A stretch of 64,000 nucleotides of DNA from Tethya wilhelma (taxonomy: Eukaryota; Porifera; Demospongiae; Tethyida; Tethyidae), in assembly GCA_964030475.1 (NCBI GenBank), contig CAXIPT010000002.1, positions 19,434,479-19,498,478 on the forward strand. Reading direction: 5' to 3'. The notes below the pieces were generated by a model that saw only the letters and a program-made list of their open reading frames with translations, did no database searches and was not told the DNA's origin. Positions 22,501-34,140 of the stretch are shown in pieces (the first letter of the stretch is position 1; every line of letters starts with the position of its first letter). A program made the position numbers and the translations under genes.

Positions 22501-25242
22501 CCTGAATCTAATTTGGTTTAGTTGGTACTAATTAGATCACCCTTAACCCATTAACTCAATTTTTAGCCATCCATTAGTACCCTGTTAACAAAGGTGTGTA
22601 TGCTTGGTCAGTGTCCACTGCAAATAGTTGTGTGTAGCTCTGAAAAAGGAGGAGGTTGAGTTGAATGCCACATAACTAGTCCTCTACAAGGATTCCTGTG
22701 CAGGTGATTTCAACATCACATCACTGTAACCTAATATTCCTATGTAATTACGTTTACTTTGGTCAGTGTCTTCTTTAAAGTAAAACACAGAAGCCATTGT
22801 CTCTCTGTAGATCCACACAGCGGTAATGGATGCCGTCAAATGAAGCTTCCTGTTTATTCTCTCATGATTTTCTCGTCCTGATGGGCCATCCTTTTATCTT
22901 CTTTTTTTCATTCGGCTCTTGTAAAGGCACAAGGGAGTCGGTCGCTTTTGTGCCCAACTCTTTTCTAATTCACCTTGTAATTCCATTACAAGGTGTGTGA
23001 CAAATTACATTACCCACACATTGCCGTGAATGCCTGCAAGTGAGCTCTTTGAAGTCGGAGGAACAATGGTGTATAAACTGTTGCCGGTGTAATGTTGTAA
23101 TGTCTAATTGGCGTTATATGTTGAGCATAACATGATTTGTGTAAAATGGATTATCGAGCGTGCAGTACTAAGTGCTCGTTAACGTGAATTAGAAGATTGT
23201 TGGAGAGCACCTTGCAACAGATTTGTGAGTAGTGCATGAGAATTGTTGGTTTCCTGTCTTTGGCTCTCCTCCACGCATCTGTGGTTGGAGGACTTTTTTC
23301 CCTTCTGAAACACGAACAAAGTAAGGAAACTAGTTCTGAGAACAAAGGTAAAACTATTGGATGAGTTGTTGGGTGTGTGTGCAAGTATGTGCCTGCACAA
23401 GTACCGGTGCATTTGTAGTTTGCCCTCATTAATGCTAATGCACGATGCAATGCTTATTAATGATAGCATGTACTATGTGCTTGGATCTCACTACTCTTAT
23501 TTCGATATTTCTTTTGATTTTTACGAGGTACAGATGCACTCATTCTGAGAATGCAGAGGTTAGTTTGGCCCTTATTGCAGAGTGGATAACCACGACCACA
23601 GCTCAACTTGGGGGGATATTAAACTAATGCTCTGTTTAGACAATAGGATGACATTAAAGCATTACAGTTGTGGGAATGTAGTAATTTTCTCTTCATGGTT
23701 GCTTTGATGTATGTTATGTAGGGAATACTGGGATGGCCGCTGACACCACTACTGCATATGCTCACTCACTCACTCACTCATACCTTTGAGCACTCACAAC
23801 TTTAAGCTTTGAGAATGCGGCTCACAAATGCCGGGTCCACTACAAGATGTATATAGTTTCTTAGTTATTAAACCAGGCATGCTAAACTGCTGTACTATAA
23901 TATAAAGGGTGAATGAATGAATACTGTTTCTGTGATAGTATTAGATCAAAGGGACATTGTTCTTCTTTTGATGCCTCTCTCATTCATTAACCAATTGTTG
24001 TGTGAGCCCGCCTGCCCCATCCTACACACATACCTACGCTGCCCTGCTGTGTATGACCTATGTACCTCTGCATTACTGCGGGCATACCGTAAACCAATCA
24101 AATAATGGTTAATTTTTGAAATGAGAGTGTGGCCTGGAGCCGTTGGGCTTGTACCAGTGGGTAAATATACACAGAACCCAAACTCGATTGTTTTTGTAAC
24201 CTATGACATCATTGTTTTGTGCCTAATGTGCCAAATGGTAGCTTGGTCTCGCTGTCGTGGTGCGCTGTATACTTTAATAGTGTGTGTTTGTGTAACTCTA
24301 TCTGTTAGTTTTGCCTCCGGTTGATTGAGGACATACTCACACTCTTCAATTTGCTTGTACTGTTATTCATTTTCACTAATTGGCTCAGCACTGCCCTTGG
24401 TTAGGAAATTCATCTCCACCAATTAAGCCCAGGGTCTAATATTCATTCTTTGTTTGTCATTATTAATTCCACACTGACCAGCCCACAGTGTAAACACCTC
24501 ATGAATGCCACTGCAAGGCTATAGAGCTTCCCTCACTGCTTGGGATGTGGCTCTTAAGCCATCTGCTAGTAAGCTTCCACTGCCCTCCAGCTGCAACCTC
24601 CAAGTAGGGGTACTTAATAATTGTGGCTGGTTAGAGCAATAATATCCTATGGTTTTGGGTACTAAGCAGGTGAGCTTTTCTCAATCTACCTCATCTGGTA
24701 GTGTACATAGTACCTTATCAATTCTGCCCAGATCTAAAGCTACTCCAGGAATGCCCTCACACTCTCCCTGGTAAGAGGATACTGTTGCCAGAGCCCACAT
24801 GTGCTCTTTTGGGCACTGTGGTGGTCAACTGGAGGTTGTTGCATGTGCACTTCAATCTCACCAAAGTGTGTTTTGTAATGCAATTATTGGTTGCAGTTAT
24901 TTGCTACACTTAGACCTTTGTCTCATCTATGGTATTTGTTTTTGTTAATAAGGTTGGGTATGTACACAGTGCATCAGTGAATGAGCCAATGAGTGATATA
25001 ACGATGCTATTGTTTATGTGTGTGTGTGTAGGGCTACCTTGGAAACATCCACCTGTCCAGCTCTGTTGAGAGACCCAGCTCTGGAGTGTCCAGTATGTCT
25101 TCAAGTCTATCCAGTAGGGGTAGGTTGTGTGTGTGTAATCTCGATGATGTTGTATTATGTAATGATTATGGGTAGTTATGTAAGACTGTAAGTCTATATC
25201 CATGTGAAGTGAATTTTACAAAGAAGTAGTTATCATTGTGAA

Positions 25243-25286
<44 letters not shown>

Positions 25287-27561
25287 GTACAGGATCAACA
25301 CCAGAGCCACCGGATGAGTTGAAGCCCGACCCCTTCCAGCCGCCACTGGGTGGGGACATATTCTGCATGGTGCCCGGTCGTCTCTCTCTCCTTAGCTCCA
25401 CGCAGAAGTACAAGGTGACTGTTGATGAGGTTCGAAGGAGGCTCTCCCATCCTGAGTGTCTCAATGCTTCAGTCCTTGGTGGCATCCTGAGAAGGTATGT
25501 ACAAGGGAGATTTGTTTGTCATTGATTGAGCAAATGGTCACAGTTTACATAAACTAACTCACTCTCACTATGTGGGTTGCATAACTGAGTTAAAAGAGAA
25601 GCCTTGTAGTTGAGGTGTTTCTTTTTCTGATGTTAGAATGATTAAATTCAATGTTGGTGCCCAAAGGGTGCAAAGCACTAGGTAGTCATGGCAACTGCTA
25701 TGGAGTAGAGTGTTGGATTTCAAGCTACTATTTGAAGGTGTAGAGAGTTGTAGGTGATTCAATCTTGGCAGAATCTCCACACAAGCCTGTGTGAGATGTG
25801 TGGCTTGTCAATAATGATTCGATTTGGACAAAAGTATCAAAATCGATTTGCAACAATTAATGATGAAATTTCAGCCTACTGTACTGTTTAGCCAATATTT
25901 GCTGAGCTTGCTGCAAACTCTTTGCATGTGTTGCCAACGTGTGTCTCTGTGTGAAATGCAACTGATAAACTGCACGGTTGTATATAACTGTATTGGAATA
26001 CATAAATGAACACACTTACTGCAGTGGGAGTTGGTAGTACTCAGGCAATAACAACACTTTATTAATTCAAAGTGGTACTGTAAAGTACCACTTAGTATGT
26101 ATGCTGTTTTGTGGGCTTTAAATTTGCATGCATGCCTCTAGGCAACCACAAAACACTTGAATCAACTCTTGCCCAGCAATAAATGGTCAAAATTGTTTTC
26201 ATAACCTTCTATTGTTGCTTGTATGCAAGAATGTGAATCATTACAAGAATTGTGCCCTGCTATTCTCCTTTTGTAAGGAAGAGAGCACCGGTAAAAAGGA
26301 GTGACATTCCTCCTTGTAAATAGTGATTAAATTTGGCAGTCGCATCAGTGACCGCTGTTGTTAGTTTATATGTGTACACTATTCTTTTTCATTTTGAGCA
26401 CCTGTATGTCACCATAGTGCACTATTGTTATTGCTTGTGTGTGTGCTGCTTATTCGTGATTAAATTTGTAGCTGACAATCTGACGCTCTAACTCTTTCAA
26501 CGCTGCCTGTTCTTTGGCATGTCGATTCAAAGTTTATGTGTTGGAGTTCTTATTAAATTCACTCGTATTTAATCAACTAGTGCCAACAAAAGGTCTCTGC
26601 CTAACATAGCTACCAGGCCTACACCCTGAAGCCATTATCTCCTATGCCCAATGCTTTACTATTGTGGTTTGTCCATGGAGACTGTACTGTGGGCTTCACT
26701 AGAGTGGGCTTTGGTTGTCACAATGCTTGTTGCTATAGTTAGTAATGTTTGCACTGCTGGCTTTAATGCTTCAATGTATTCTGTGTGTAGTGCTACTATT
26801 ATCATTTTAAGCCCTCTGGCAAGCACACTGGTTTTGTATGACTCTATATGGAATAGGTGTACTGTTTCCCTAGGCCTGCGTCATTCAATACATTGTGAGC
26901 TGTAGTTGCACTCATTCGGGAACAGTTGGAGAAGAGCATGTCAAAGGAGCATAAGGCTGGTGTGAATAGTGGGTTGTCATTTTGAGGGCCTTTATAGGTA
27001 CTGTGAACAAAGTGGGATATGTATGATCGTGGAATAAAGATTAGCTCCATTCACACCATCTGTACACAGAGAGTATGTGTATATGTATGTGTGTATGCTG
27101 TTCCATTGATATGCTATACAAGCTCTGTTGTGCTTCTCTACATTTGATAGGCCTATAGGGTGTATGTACCTATTGTGTTAGATTACTACTCATTGCACCT
27201 TGTACTAGTACATGTATCTTTAATTGTAACCACTGCTCACAGCTATGTAACCACTGATTCAAATATTTGCCTCTGGTCATAAATCACTCACCATTTCCTT
27301 ATCTCTACTGTGCAGAGCTAAATCAAAGAATGGTGGCCACATCCTGAGGCAGAGATTGGAGTCCATTGGAGTTTCATTGCCCCCAGGAAGAAGAAAGGCA
27401 ACAGAGCTCTCTTTACTGACATCACTCGTGGAAGGTAGGCCCAATTCCCTAATCACCAAACACAACAAGAAAACAAACAAATTAGCGGTCGTGTCATTTG
27501 GCACGTTTCCATTGATATTTTTGTTCCGCTGTTACATCTTACACGCACACGCGCATACACA

Positions 27562-27622
<61 letters not shown>

Positions 27623-27814
27623 ACAGGTGAATCTCTTCACTTGGCATCAGATTTCCGTCGACTCTGTGAAAACTACTTTCCACAATCTGAGCTGGCTCAG
27701 ATCATTGCTAGCCAACATAGTGGTACACCTGAGGCAGAGCATAGAATATCCATGGTCAAGGCCACACAGTAGGCTTAAAAGAATATCTTGTGTGTGTGTG
27801 TGTGTGTGCGTGCA

Positions 27815-27880
<66 letters not shown>

Positions 27881-28508
27881 TGTGTGGTGTGTGTGTATGC
27901 GCGTGCATTAAAGTGAAGTTACATGTGTTTTTATGTACCCTAACCTATGTCACTGCTTGGTACAATATAACATCTTGCTGGGAGTTGCCTCAAGTGTGTG
28001 TAACTACTTTATAGCCATTGTTTGCCCACGAATAGTATGCTTTGATGTAAAGAGTGTGAGTGTCTTATATGGAGAGGCAGTGTATGTAGTGAAGTACCGA
28101 GCTTTTTTTGTTTTCCTGTCAATTCTCTGTCAACAATGGTGACCCGATTGCTAGCAGCTGGGCACTCATTCTGTGCTCTGTGGTTTTGACAAACCACTTC
28201 AATTGNAACCACTGATTCAAATATTTTGCCTCTGGTCATAAATCACTCACCATTTCCTTATATCCACTGTGCAGAGCTAAATCAAAGAATGGTGGCCACA
28301 TCCTGAGGCAGAGATTGGAGTCCATTGGTGTTTCATTGCCTCCAGGAAGAAGAAAGGCAACAGAGCTCTCTTTACTGACATCACTCGTGGAAGGTAGGCC
28401 CAATTCCTTAATCACCAAACACAACAAGAAACAAACAAATTAGCGGTCGTGTCATTTGGCACGTTTCCATTGATATTTTTGTTCCGCTGTTACATCTTAC
28501 ACGCACAT

Positions 28509-28555
<47 letters not shown>

Positions 28556-28713
28556 AATCTCTTCACTTGGCATCAGATTTCCGTCGACTCTGTGAAAACT
28601 ACTTTCCACAATCTGAGCTGGCTCAGATCATTGCTAGCCAACATAGTGGTACACCTGAGGCAGAGCACAGAATATCCATGGTCAAGGCCACACAGTAGGT
28701 TTAAAAGAATATA

Positions 28714-28756
<43 letters not shown>

Positions 28757-29647
28757 ACATTAAAGTGAAGTTACATGTGTTTTCATGTACCCTAACCTAT
28801 GTCACTGCTCGGTACAATATAACATCTTGCTGGGAGTTGCCTCAAGTGTGTACAGCTACTTTATAGCCATTGTTTGCCCACGAATAGCGTGCTTTGATGT
28901 AAAGAGTGTGAGTATCCTATATGGAGAGGCGGTGTATGTAGTGAAGCACCGAGCTTTTTTTGTTTTTCTGTCAATTCTCTGTCAACAATGGTGACCCGAT
29001 TGCTAGCAGCTGGGCACTCATCCTGTGCTCTGTGGTTTTGACAAACCACTTCAATTGTTCCAATCGGTCCACCTGTCTTGACACCGAAATGAATTCTTTT
29101 GGGTTCACCGACTTTATTAATTTTAAGGTAATACCATTACGTATTGTTTCTCCCATTCAGATTGATTGTCTCTGAACTCCAAGCCATGCTAAATGCAGTT
29201 GGTGGTCCCAGCAACATCCGACCCAATGACCCTAATAACCCATATCCTGGTCTCACTAATTTCAGTCTCCTGTCACACGGATTCGGCAACCCAACCATCA
29301 ACACTAGTCTGAATGTGCTTCAAACGTACCTCCAAGAGTTGCTTGCCTTCTACGAGGGACGGAAACCCCTCTCGCCCCAAGACAGTCGGTACAGCTATGG
29401 TGGCACACAAGCTGCCAACCACAAGGTGCCTTCGACGGGCCAGCCTCGTCCTCCTCCCCCTCCTCACCATGGCAACGGAGGGGCGAGCCACTGTCACTCC
29501 CATCTGGCTGCCAACCCCCTGCTCCAAGGCTCAGATGTCCATATCACTGGTGTACGTGGTGGCAGTGGTGTGGGGATGATTCTCAAACAGGAGCCGGTCG
29601 AACCCTCCAACTGTGCTGTTGTACAGCACCACCACCGCAGTACATAG
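19546..29647 (+). CDS. AP-2 family transcription factor
   Basis: The first exon (19546-19755) starts [13 protein letters not shown] long Ser/Pro/Thr/Asn-rich activation region follows (about 20134-21239 and 21508-21774), then a linker exon (25032-25120). The AP-2 DNA-binding and dimerisation region follows: [40 protein letters not shown] (exon 25292-25495), AKSKNGGH with [40 protein letters not shown], and the last exon (29161-29647) with [13 protein letters not shown] and a helix-span-helix end. AP-2 proteins are nuclear dimers that bind GCC(N3)GGC. The tail has His/Pro-rich stretches and an ILKQEP motif fitting a sumoylation consensus. The two middle exons are present twice (27317-27435 with 27627-27771, and 28276-28394 with 28553-28697), flanking a single N. 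Only one pair belongs in a normal AP-2. Which TFAP2 paralogue it equals cannot be said. Confidence 0.93.
21775..25031 (+). other. Long AP-2 intron, no gene seen
   Basis: This 3.26-kb intron is the longest in the window. It is moderately AT-rich, with no exon-like or repeat-encoded protein that I recognise. It includes short (CTCA)n tandems at about 23761-23780. Long introns of transcription-factor genes often hold enhancers, but nothing here proves it. Confidence 0.6.
25238..25286. repeat. (CA)n microsatellite just before an AP-2 exon
   Basis: A run of about 23 CA dinucleotides ends a few bases before the acceptor at 25291. Confidence 0.9.
25496..27247 (+). other. AP-2 intron, no gene seen
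   Basis: A 1.8-kb intron, AT-rich with short TG-rich stretches. No coding segment with splice sites and family similarity is seen on either strand. Confidence 0.55.
27248..28205 (+). repeat. First copy of a near-identical duplication of AP-2 exons
   Basis: This segment, from AACCACTGATTCAAATATT to GACAAACCACTTCAATTG, matches 28207-29057 with a few percent of substitutions and different microsatellite lengths. It contains AP-2 exons at 27317-27435 and 27627-27771. It ends exactly at the N at 28206. Entry and exit phases match, so splicing in both copies would keep frame but duplicate part of the DNA-binding domain. Confidence 0.9.
27541..27626. repeat. (CA)n microsatellite, AP-2 intron (shorter counterpart 28501-28552)
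   Basis: A CA run ends directly at the acceptor of the LHLASDF exon. The counterpart in the duplicate is shorter. Matching TG runs follow the exon at 27789-27900 and 28716-28755. Confidence 0.9.
28206..28206. other. Assembly gap (single N)
   Basis: The only ambiguous base in this part. It sits precisely between the two duplicate segments, as expected where two overlapping but unmerged contigs were placed end to end. Confidence 0.9.
28207..29060 (+). repeat. Second copy of the AP-2 exon duplication
   Basis: The first bases after the N repeat the sequence at 27248. The similarity ends at about 29058 (CAATTG, then unique TTCCAATCGG). The exons at 28276-28394 and 28553-28697 encode the same peptides as the first copy, with synonymous differences visible. 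Confidence 0.9.
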
Positions 29648-30288
29648 TATTAAAAACTTCTCATCGTGTATGTATCATGTGTATAAAGAGTCTGCTCTAT
29701 TTTTCTTTGCTCATCCTTCATTGTTGTCAATATCAGTTATTGCTATTATCATTTAAAAAAAAATCACCATATAGTTTCTTCATGACATTGTATAAGTTAA
29801 CCCGTTTCACCAACAATACCTCCTTTGTTATTTATTGTTTCTCATTGCAAACTGTGGTGATGTAATACACTGTGATCTGTGATCCGTATGCATGTTCAGT
29901 TGTATATCATGGCACTGTATTATATGTATTGTTATAATCCTCATTCCCTTTCTATTCTTTATAATCTTCCTAACACCACTGATCTGTTGGCTACCTTACA
30001 GTGTCTATTGCTATAATAATATCATACTATTATATGTAATAAATATTGTATGTCTTATACAATGTCATTGTGCATGTAATAATACTATTATTCAAAAAGC
30101 AATCATTCTTTGAACTGTTGTTTTAAATGGCCCAGTGAATATAAACTAGGGAAGTGATACGGACACACTGCTATTGTACAGCTAAGATGTTCCGGTGTGT
30201 AACATTAAAAGAAGATAAAAGACATTGAACATAAATTCATAACAAGCACACGAACACATAAAAATGTCGATACATGCCACAAACATTG
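29648..30288. other. Intergenic 3' region between convergent AP-2 and NRBP
   Basis: This 641-bp region must hold both 3' UTRs. AATAAA at 30038-30043 is a plausible poly(A) signal for the AP-2 transcript. AT-rich; no coding sequence seen. Confidence 0.6.
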
Positions 30289-33200
30289 TCATTCGCCAGC
30301 CAGGTGTACACTCTGAGTCAGAAGGAGCGGCTTCAACTTCTCTTCAATGAGTTTTTCAATCTTGTCTTGATTGTGCTGAAACATGAATAAAGACATACTA
30401 ATATTATTGCATTGCTCGCCTTTCAGTAAAACACTTGTGAAGCACATGTACATTAATGTCCCACCTCACTGACAAGTCCATTGCACACCAGATCAAAAGC
30501 CAGACTAGAAGCGCTGTCATCTAAGAGTAGAAACAAAACGAAAGTTGCTAGAAATGTATGACAAAAAGTTTGGTAAAAAGTATATAAATGATTGTACCAT
30601 TTTTGAGCTCGCTTGCCAATTCCCTTTGCATCTTATCATCAAAAGTGATCCTCAGTGTGAGCTCCCTCTTCTCTCCCTCAAGCTTCACCTCACAGTTCAC
30701 TGTCTGTACCTAGCAGGAGTGATCAAATCACAAATGACCCACTAGAGGCTACATGTGGATATAGTCAGCTGAGATGAGTCTTCATGGTGTAGTCAACACG
30801 ACACTATTAATAGAGTGCTGTATTATGTCATGCTGATTGTGAGTCCATTGTATTCTACTGGCATTTCAGCTATGGTACAGAACAAGTTCAAAATTATGAA
30901 CACGAGGTACACCCATCCCTTGGCCTCCAGATAACATGTACCAACAACGTCATAATAACTTATTATTTCATTACAGTTGTGTACCATTCTGGTTTCCTTT
31001 TCATACATCTGTGAGTTCCTTTCATTAGCTGAGGTACTGGAAGGCAGCACTGTCCTGTGAGAGGAGAAGAAGAAGAGCTAAAATATCCAGAGACAACTCC
31101 ACACGAGAGTTGTAGGTCAGGATAGCCTTAATCCTATAGCTAGGCTCCTCTCTCAGCTTTTTTTTTTTTGCAAAAAAGCACAGTAGAGCCTTCCTTAGCT
31201 TTTTTTGAAGCCTGGGAACAAGGCTAGGTCAGGAACTATCAAGATCTACTTTCTTACTTTGCATAATTTATGTAAGTTTACTCTTTAAAACCACTAGCTA
31301 TACACAAGATATTCAATAGCTGTAGCCACTGGTCTCTCCTCCTCACCTTGAGTTGGAGTCATCTTTCTTCTGTGGACTGTGGGTACTCAGTGGTCTGGAT
31401 TCATTATGGTACATGTAGAACACATCCAGAGAGATCTCCTCCAGCAGCTTGTCCAGGTCAAGATGGGGCACCTCCCCTACCCTAATTGTCATAATTAAAT
31501 TACACAATTACACCCAATCCCCACCTAATTAAGCTACAGTGCCTGGCCAGGCTGGGCAAGAGCCACACACAGTAAATGAGCTCAGGGAGGGACTAAATAG
31601 AGTGGAGGCCTCAAGGCTGGCCAACTGGCTTCACCCAGATCTGATTACTTCATACTCTGAATAGCAGTTCCTGCACAAAATTAATCTTTGCCATCTCTTA
31701 CCTGAGATAAAGCTAGAAAGTGTACTAGTGCAGTTGAAACCAAGTACTAAGACTGGATGCTTGACTAGATACTTCTAACATCAACATTGGTGTTCCTTCA
31801 TACTGATCTCAAAAGAAAACACCACATGTGTGACAGTTGGGCACAAAAAGTTGCAGGAGGTCTTGTTCACAAGTTGACATGGAGGTTTGATCTATGTCAG
31901 GATATGATCAAACTTACTTCCAATTTTTCGGTTCTCTACTCTTGTAGTAGACTTGTGCCAGGGTAGCATCTTTGTCGGGGTATCTTGCACCTGATACATA
32001 TGTGGTAGTCTGAATGGGTGTACTGTATAGCTCATTACACAGCACCTATATCTTACCAAGCTCAGCCTCCATTTGCTCCCTGGACACTTTCTTGTCCACC
32101 AGTTGCCTAGCACTGAGGACTTTCAAATTGAACACCTGAAGAAAATACATTATCAAAGTGAGCTTGAGACATTGGATGTATGTAGCTATGTGCGAGTGTG
32201 TAATGAATATTCTGCACCTCTTGTAACACTCTGTGTTTCAGGAGAGCCGAAGCCTTGGGTCTCACGCCAGGGTTCTCCTGTAGACACAGCTTGATGAATG
32301 CTCTGTGGTGTTCACTTTCAAGACCCTCAACGGCTTTATGCACAGCTTCAGAGTTCACAAGAGTAGTGGGACGGATATCGGAGTTGCCAAGAAGATCAAG
32401 GTTCAACATCTGTCAATGATTATGCATAGTAGTATCTCTATCAAAACATGCATCTTGTGCTAGTACATAAAGTAGTATAGCATTATGCATAGTAATGAGC
32501 CGATCTACCACAAAACCCGTGCACGCACACATGCTCGACTTACCTCCAGGGCACATATTCCAAACGAGTAAATGTCAGCTGCTGTTCGTATGGGTCCCTC
32601 CTCGAATGCATATTCAGGAGCAGTGTATTGCATCCTCATGGTCATATCTGTCTTCGTCTTCACATGTTCGTGAATAGCGTCTGGAGAAACTGCAAAGGGA
32701 AAAAGGAACAAGGGGAGGAGATAAATTCAATGTTTTGTACAAACATAAGAGTAGCATAATTATATCCCCAGTACAAAGCATTGAGAGCTTATGACCATTA
32801 ATCAACTTGACTTTTCACAAAAATATTACCCCTTTGTTCAAAGAATTAAATCAAGATCAAAAACTCACACAATGATAGAGGGAGAGACTAAGAGCGGTCC
32901 ATTGTTTGGCAAGCTATAAAGCAAGCAAACTACTCTGAGCTATACTGACAACTCACCAGAGCCAATCTTAACCAGCCCATTGTGTTGAATGAAAATGGTT
33001 GCCAAGGAGAGGTTACCATGCACGACATCATTCTTATGTAAGTAACTGCATTGACAAATACAGGCACAAAACACGGTAAGGATCACCTTTAAAAATAGTA
33101 CAACCATCACAGCAAGCATGCATGCATACTATTTGGTACCTCAGAGCTGCTAGAATCTGTCTACACCATCTTCTCCATATCTGTAATGTATAAAGGTATG

Positions 33201-34031
33201 CTTGTAGTTGAAATAATTATAATTGTAGTGATACTATACTATACTGGCTTCAGATATAGTGGTACCTTTTCGCTGACTGTTTTCTTGGTGGCAGAAGCTT
33301 TCTTCAGAAACTGCAGCAGTGATCCTGATGTCATGTACTCGGTGATGAACACAAGCTAAAGTCAGTTATGAAGGGGACATGTCATGGATGACAAGAAGAT
33401 TGATTGTATGACTGTAACTCACTCGATCTTGGTTGTCAGCCTTATCATGCCAAAAGTCGATGAAATTAACAATGTTGTCATGCTTCACTTCAGTGAGTCT
33501 TTTCAGTATTTTCACCAATGTTTCCTGGAGTACAGTCAGTGTACATCATACGGTCATGATAAAAGCAACCCAGATCTGAAATTATGTACGTGGTGAAAAT
33601 GAACTCACTTTATTTCCTTTCACAACCTTACGGTTTGAATAGCACACCTCATTCCACACTACCTCCACTCCATCATCTGTATCCATAGCCAGATATGCAG
33701 CATCTATGCCTGGTACATCTCTAGCTACCTGTACATGAGCAAGTGGGCATTAAATAGAATAATAGCACCACTATCAACACTGTAACTATTCACATAAACT
33801 ATGGTGACTTTCAACTGAATATTTGTGCTACAGTCCATGCTTCTAGCGTTTGTTTTACGATCATACCTGTTCGTTGAACTTCTGCCACCGTCCATTCTCA
33901 CTGGTCTCCAGGATATCATCCTCGTCGCTGTCATCTTCATCCTCCACCTCTTCTGAATGTTGGTTGGTAGACTCTAGATCTAGCTTCTCTTTATTGGAAT
34001 CCGCGACACTTCCTTTTGGAGTTCTCGGCAT
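30289..34031 (-). CDS. NRBP1: Nuclear receptor-binding protein (NRBP) pseudokinase
   Basis: Many short exons encode an acidic N-terminus (MPRTPKGSVADSNKEKLDLE, then EEVEDEDDSDEDD), then a kinase-like fold very close to human NRBP: GRWQKFNEQV, GVEVVWNEVCYSNRKV, VFITEYMTSGSLLQFLKK, IWRRWCRQILAALSYLHK, VVHGNLSLATIFIQHNGLVK, IGSV, AADIYSFGICALEM and LCLQENPGVRPKASALL. The ATP-binding Lys position reads Asn (VVWNEV), HRD is replaced by HGN and DFG by GSV, all family traits of this catalytically inactive scaffold. Human NRBPs act in the cytoplasm with Elongin BC/Cullin ligases and in trafficking. The C-terminal exon ends LLLTQSVHLAGE. Some exons between about 30400 and 32050 are only approximately placed. 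NRBP1 versus NRBP2 cannot be told apart in a non-vertebrate. Confidence 0.93.
31130..31240. repeat. T-rich dispersed repeat in an NRBP intron
   Basis: TAGCTAGGCTCCTCTCTCAG, a poly-T run and CAAAAAAGCACAG are followed by GAAGCCTGGGAACAAGGCTAG. Similar pieces occur at about 46910-46995 and near 59345, suggesting a dispersed element with CCTGGGAACAAGGCTAG-type ends. Confidence 0.4.
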
Positions 34032-34140
34032 CTTTTTGCCTTTTTGACTGATCAGTTGATTTCAATGAGAATGTTCCTGTGCTAATAAGAAATAATTGGG
34101 GTGGGTTTTGCGGGAATTCCCCGTATTTCAAACCTTCATC
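34032..34140. promoter_or_regulatory. 109-bp bidirectional promoter with a kappaB-like palindrome
   Basis: The start codons of NRBP and of the divergent uncharacterised gene are only 109 bp apart. GGGAATTCCCC at 34112-34122 is a perfect match to the NF-kappaB consensus GGGRNWYYCC. Whether it is bound cannot be told from sequence. Confidence 0.5.

Noticed and set aside
23761..23780. CRISPR-like or other direct-repeat array at the (CTCA)n run
   Set aside because: A simple tetranucleotide repeat in an animal intron; there are no spacers.
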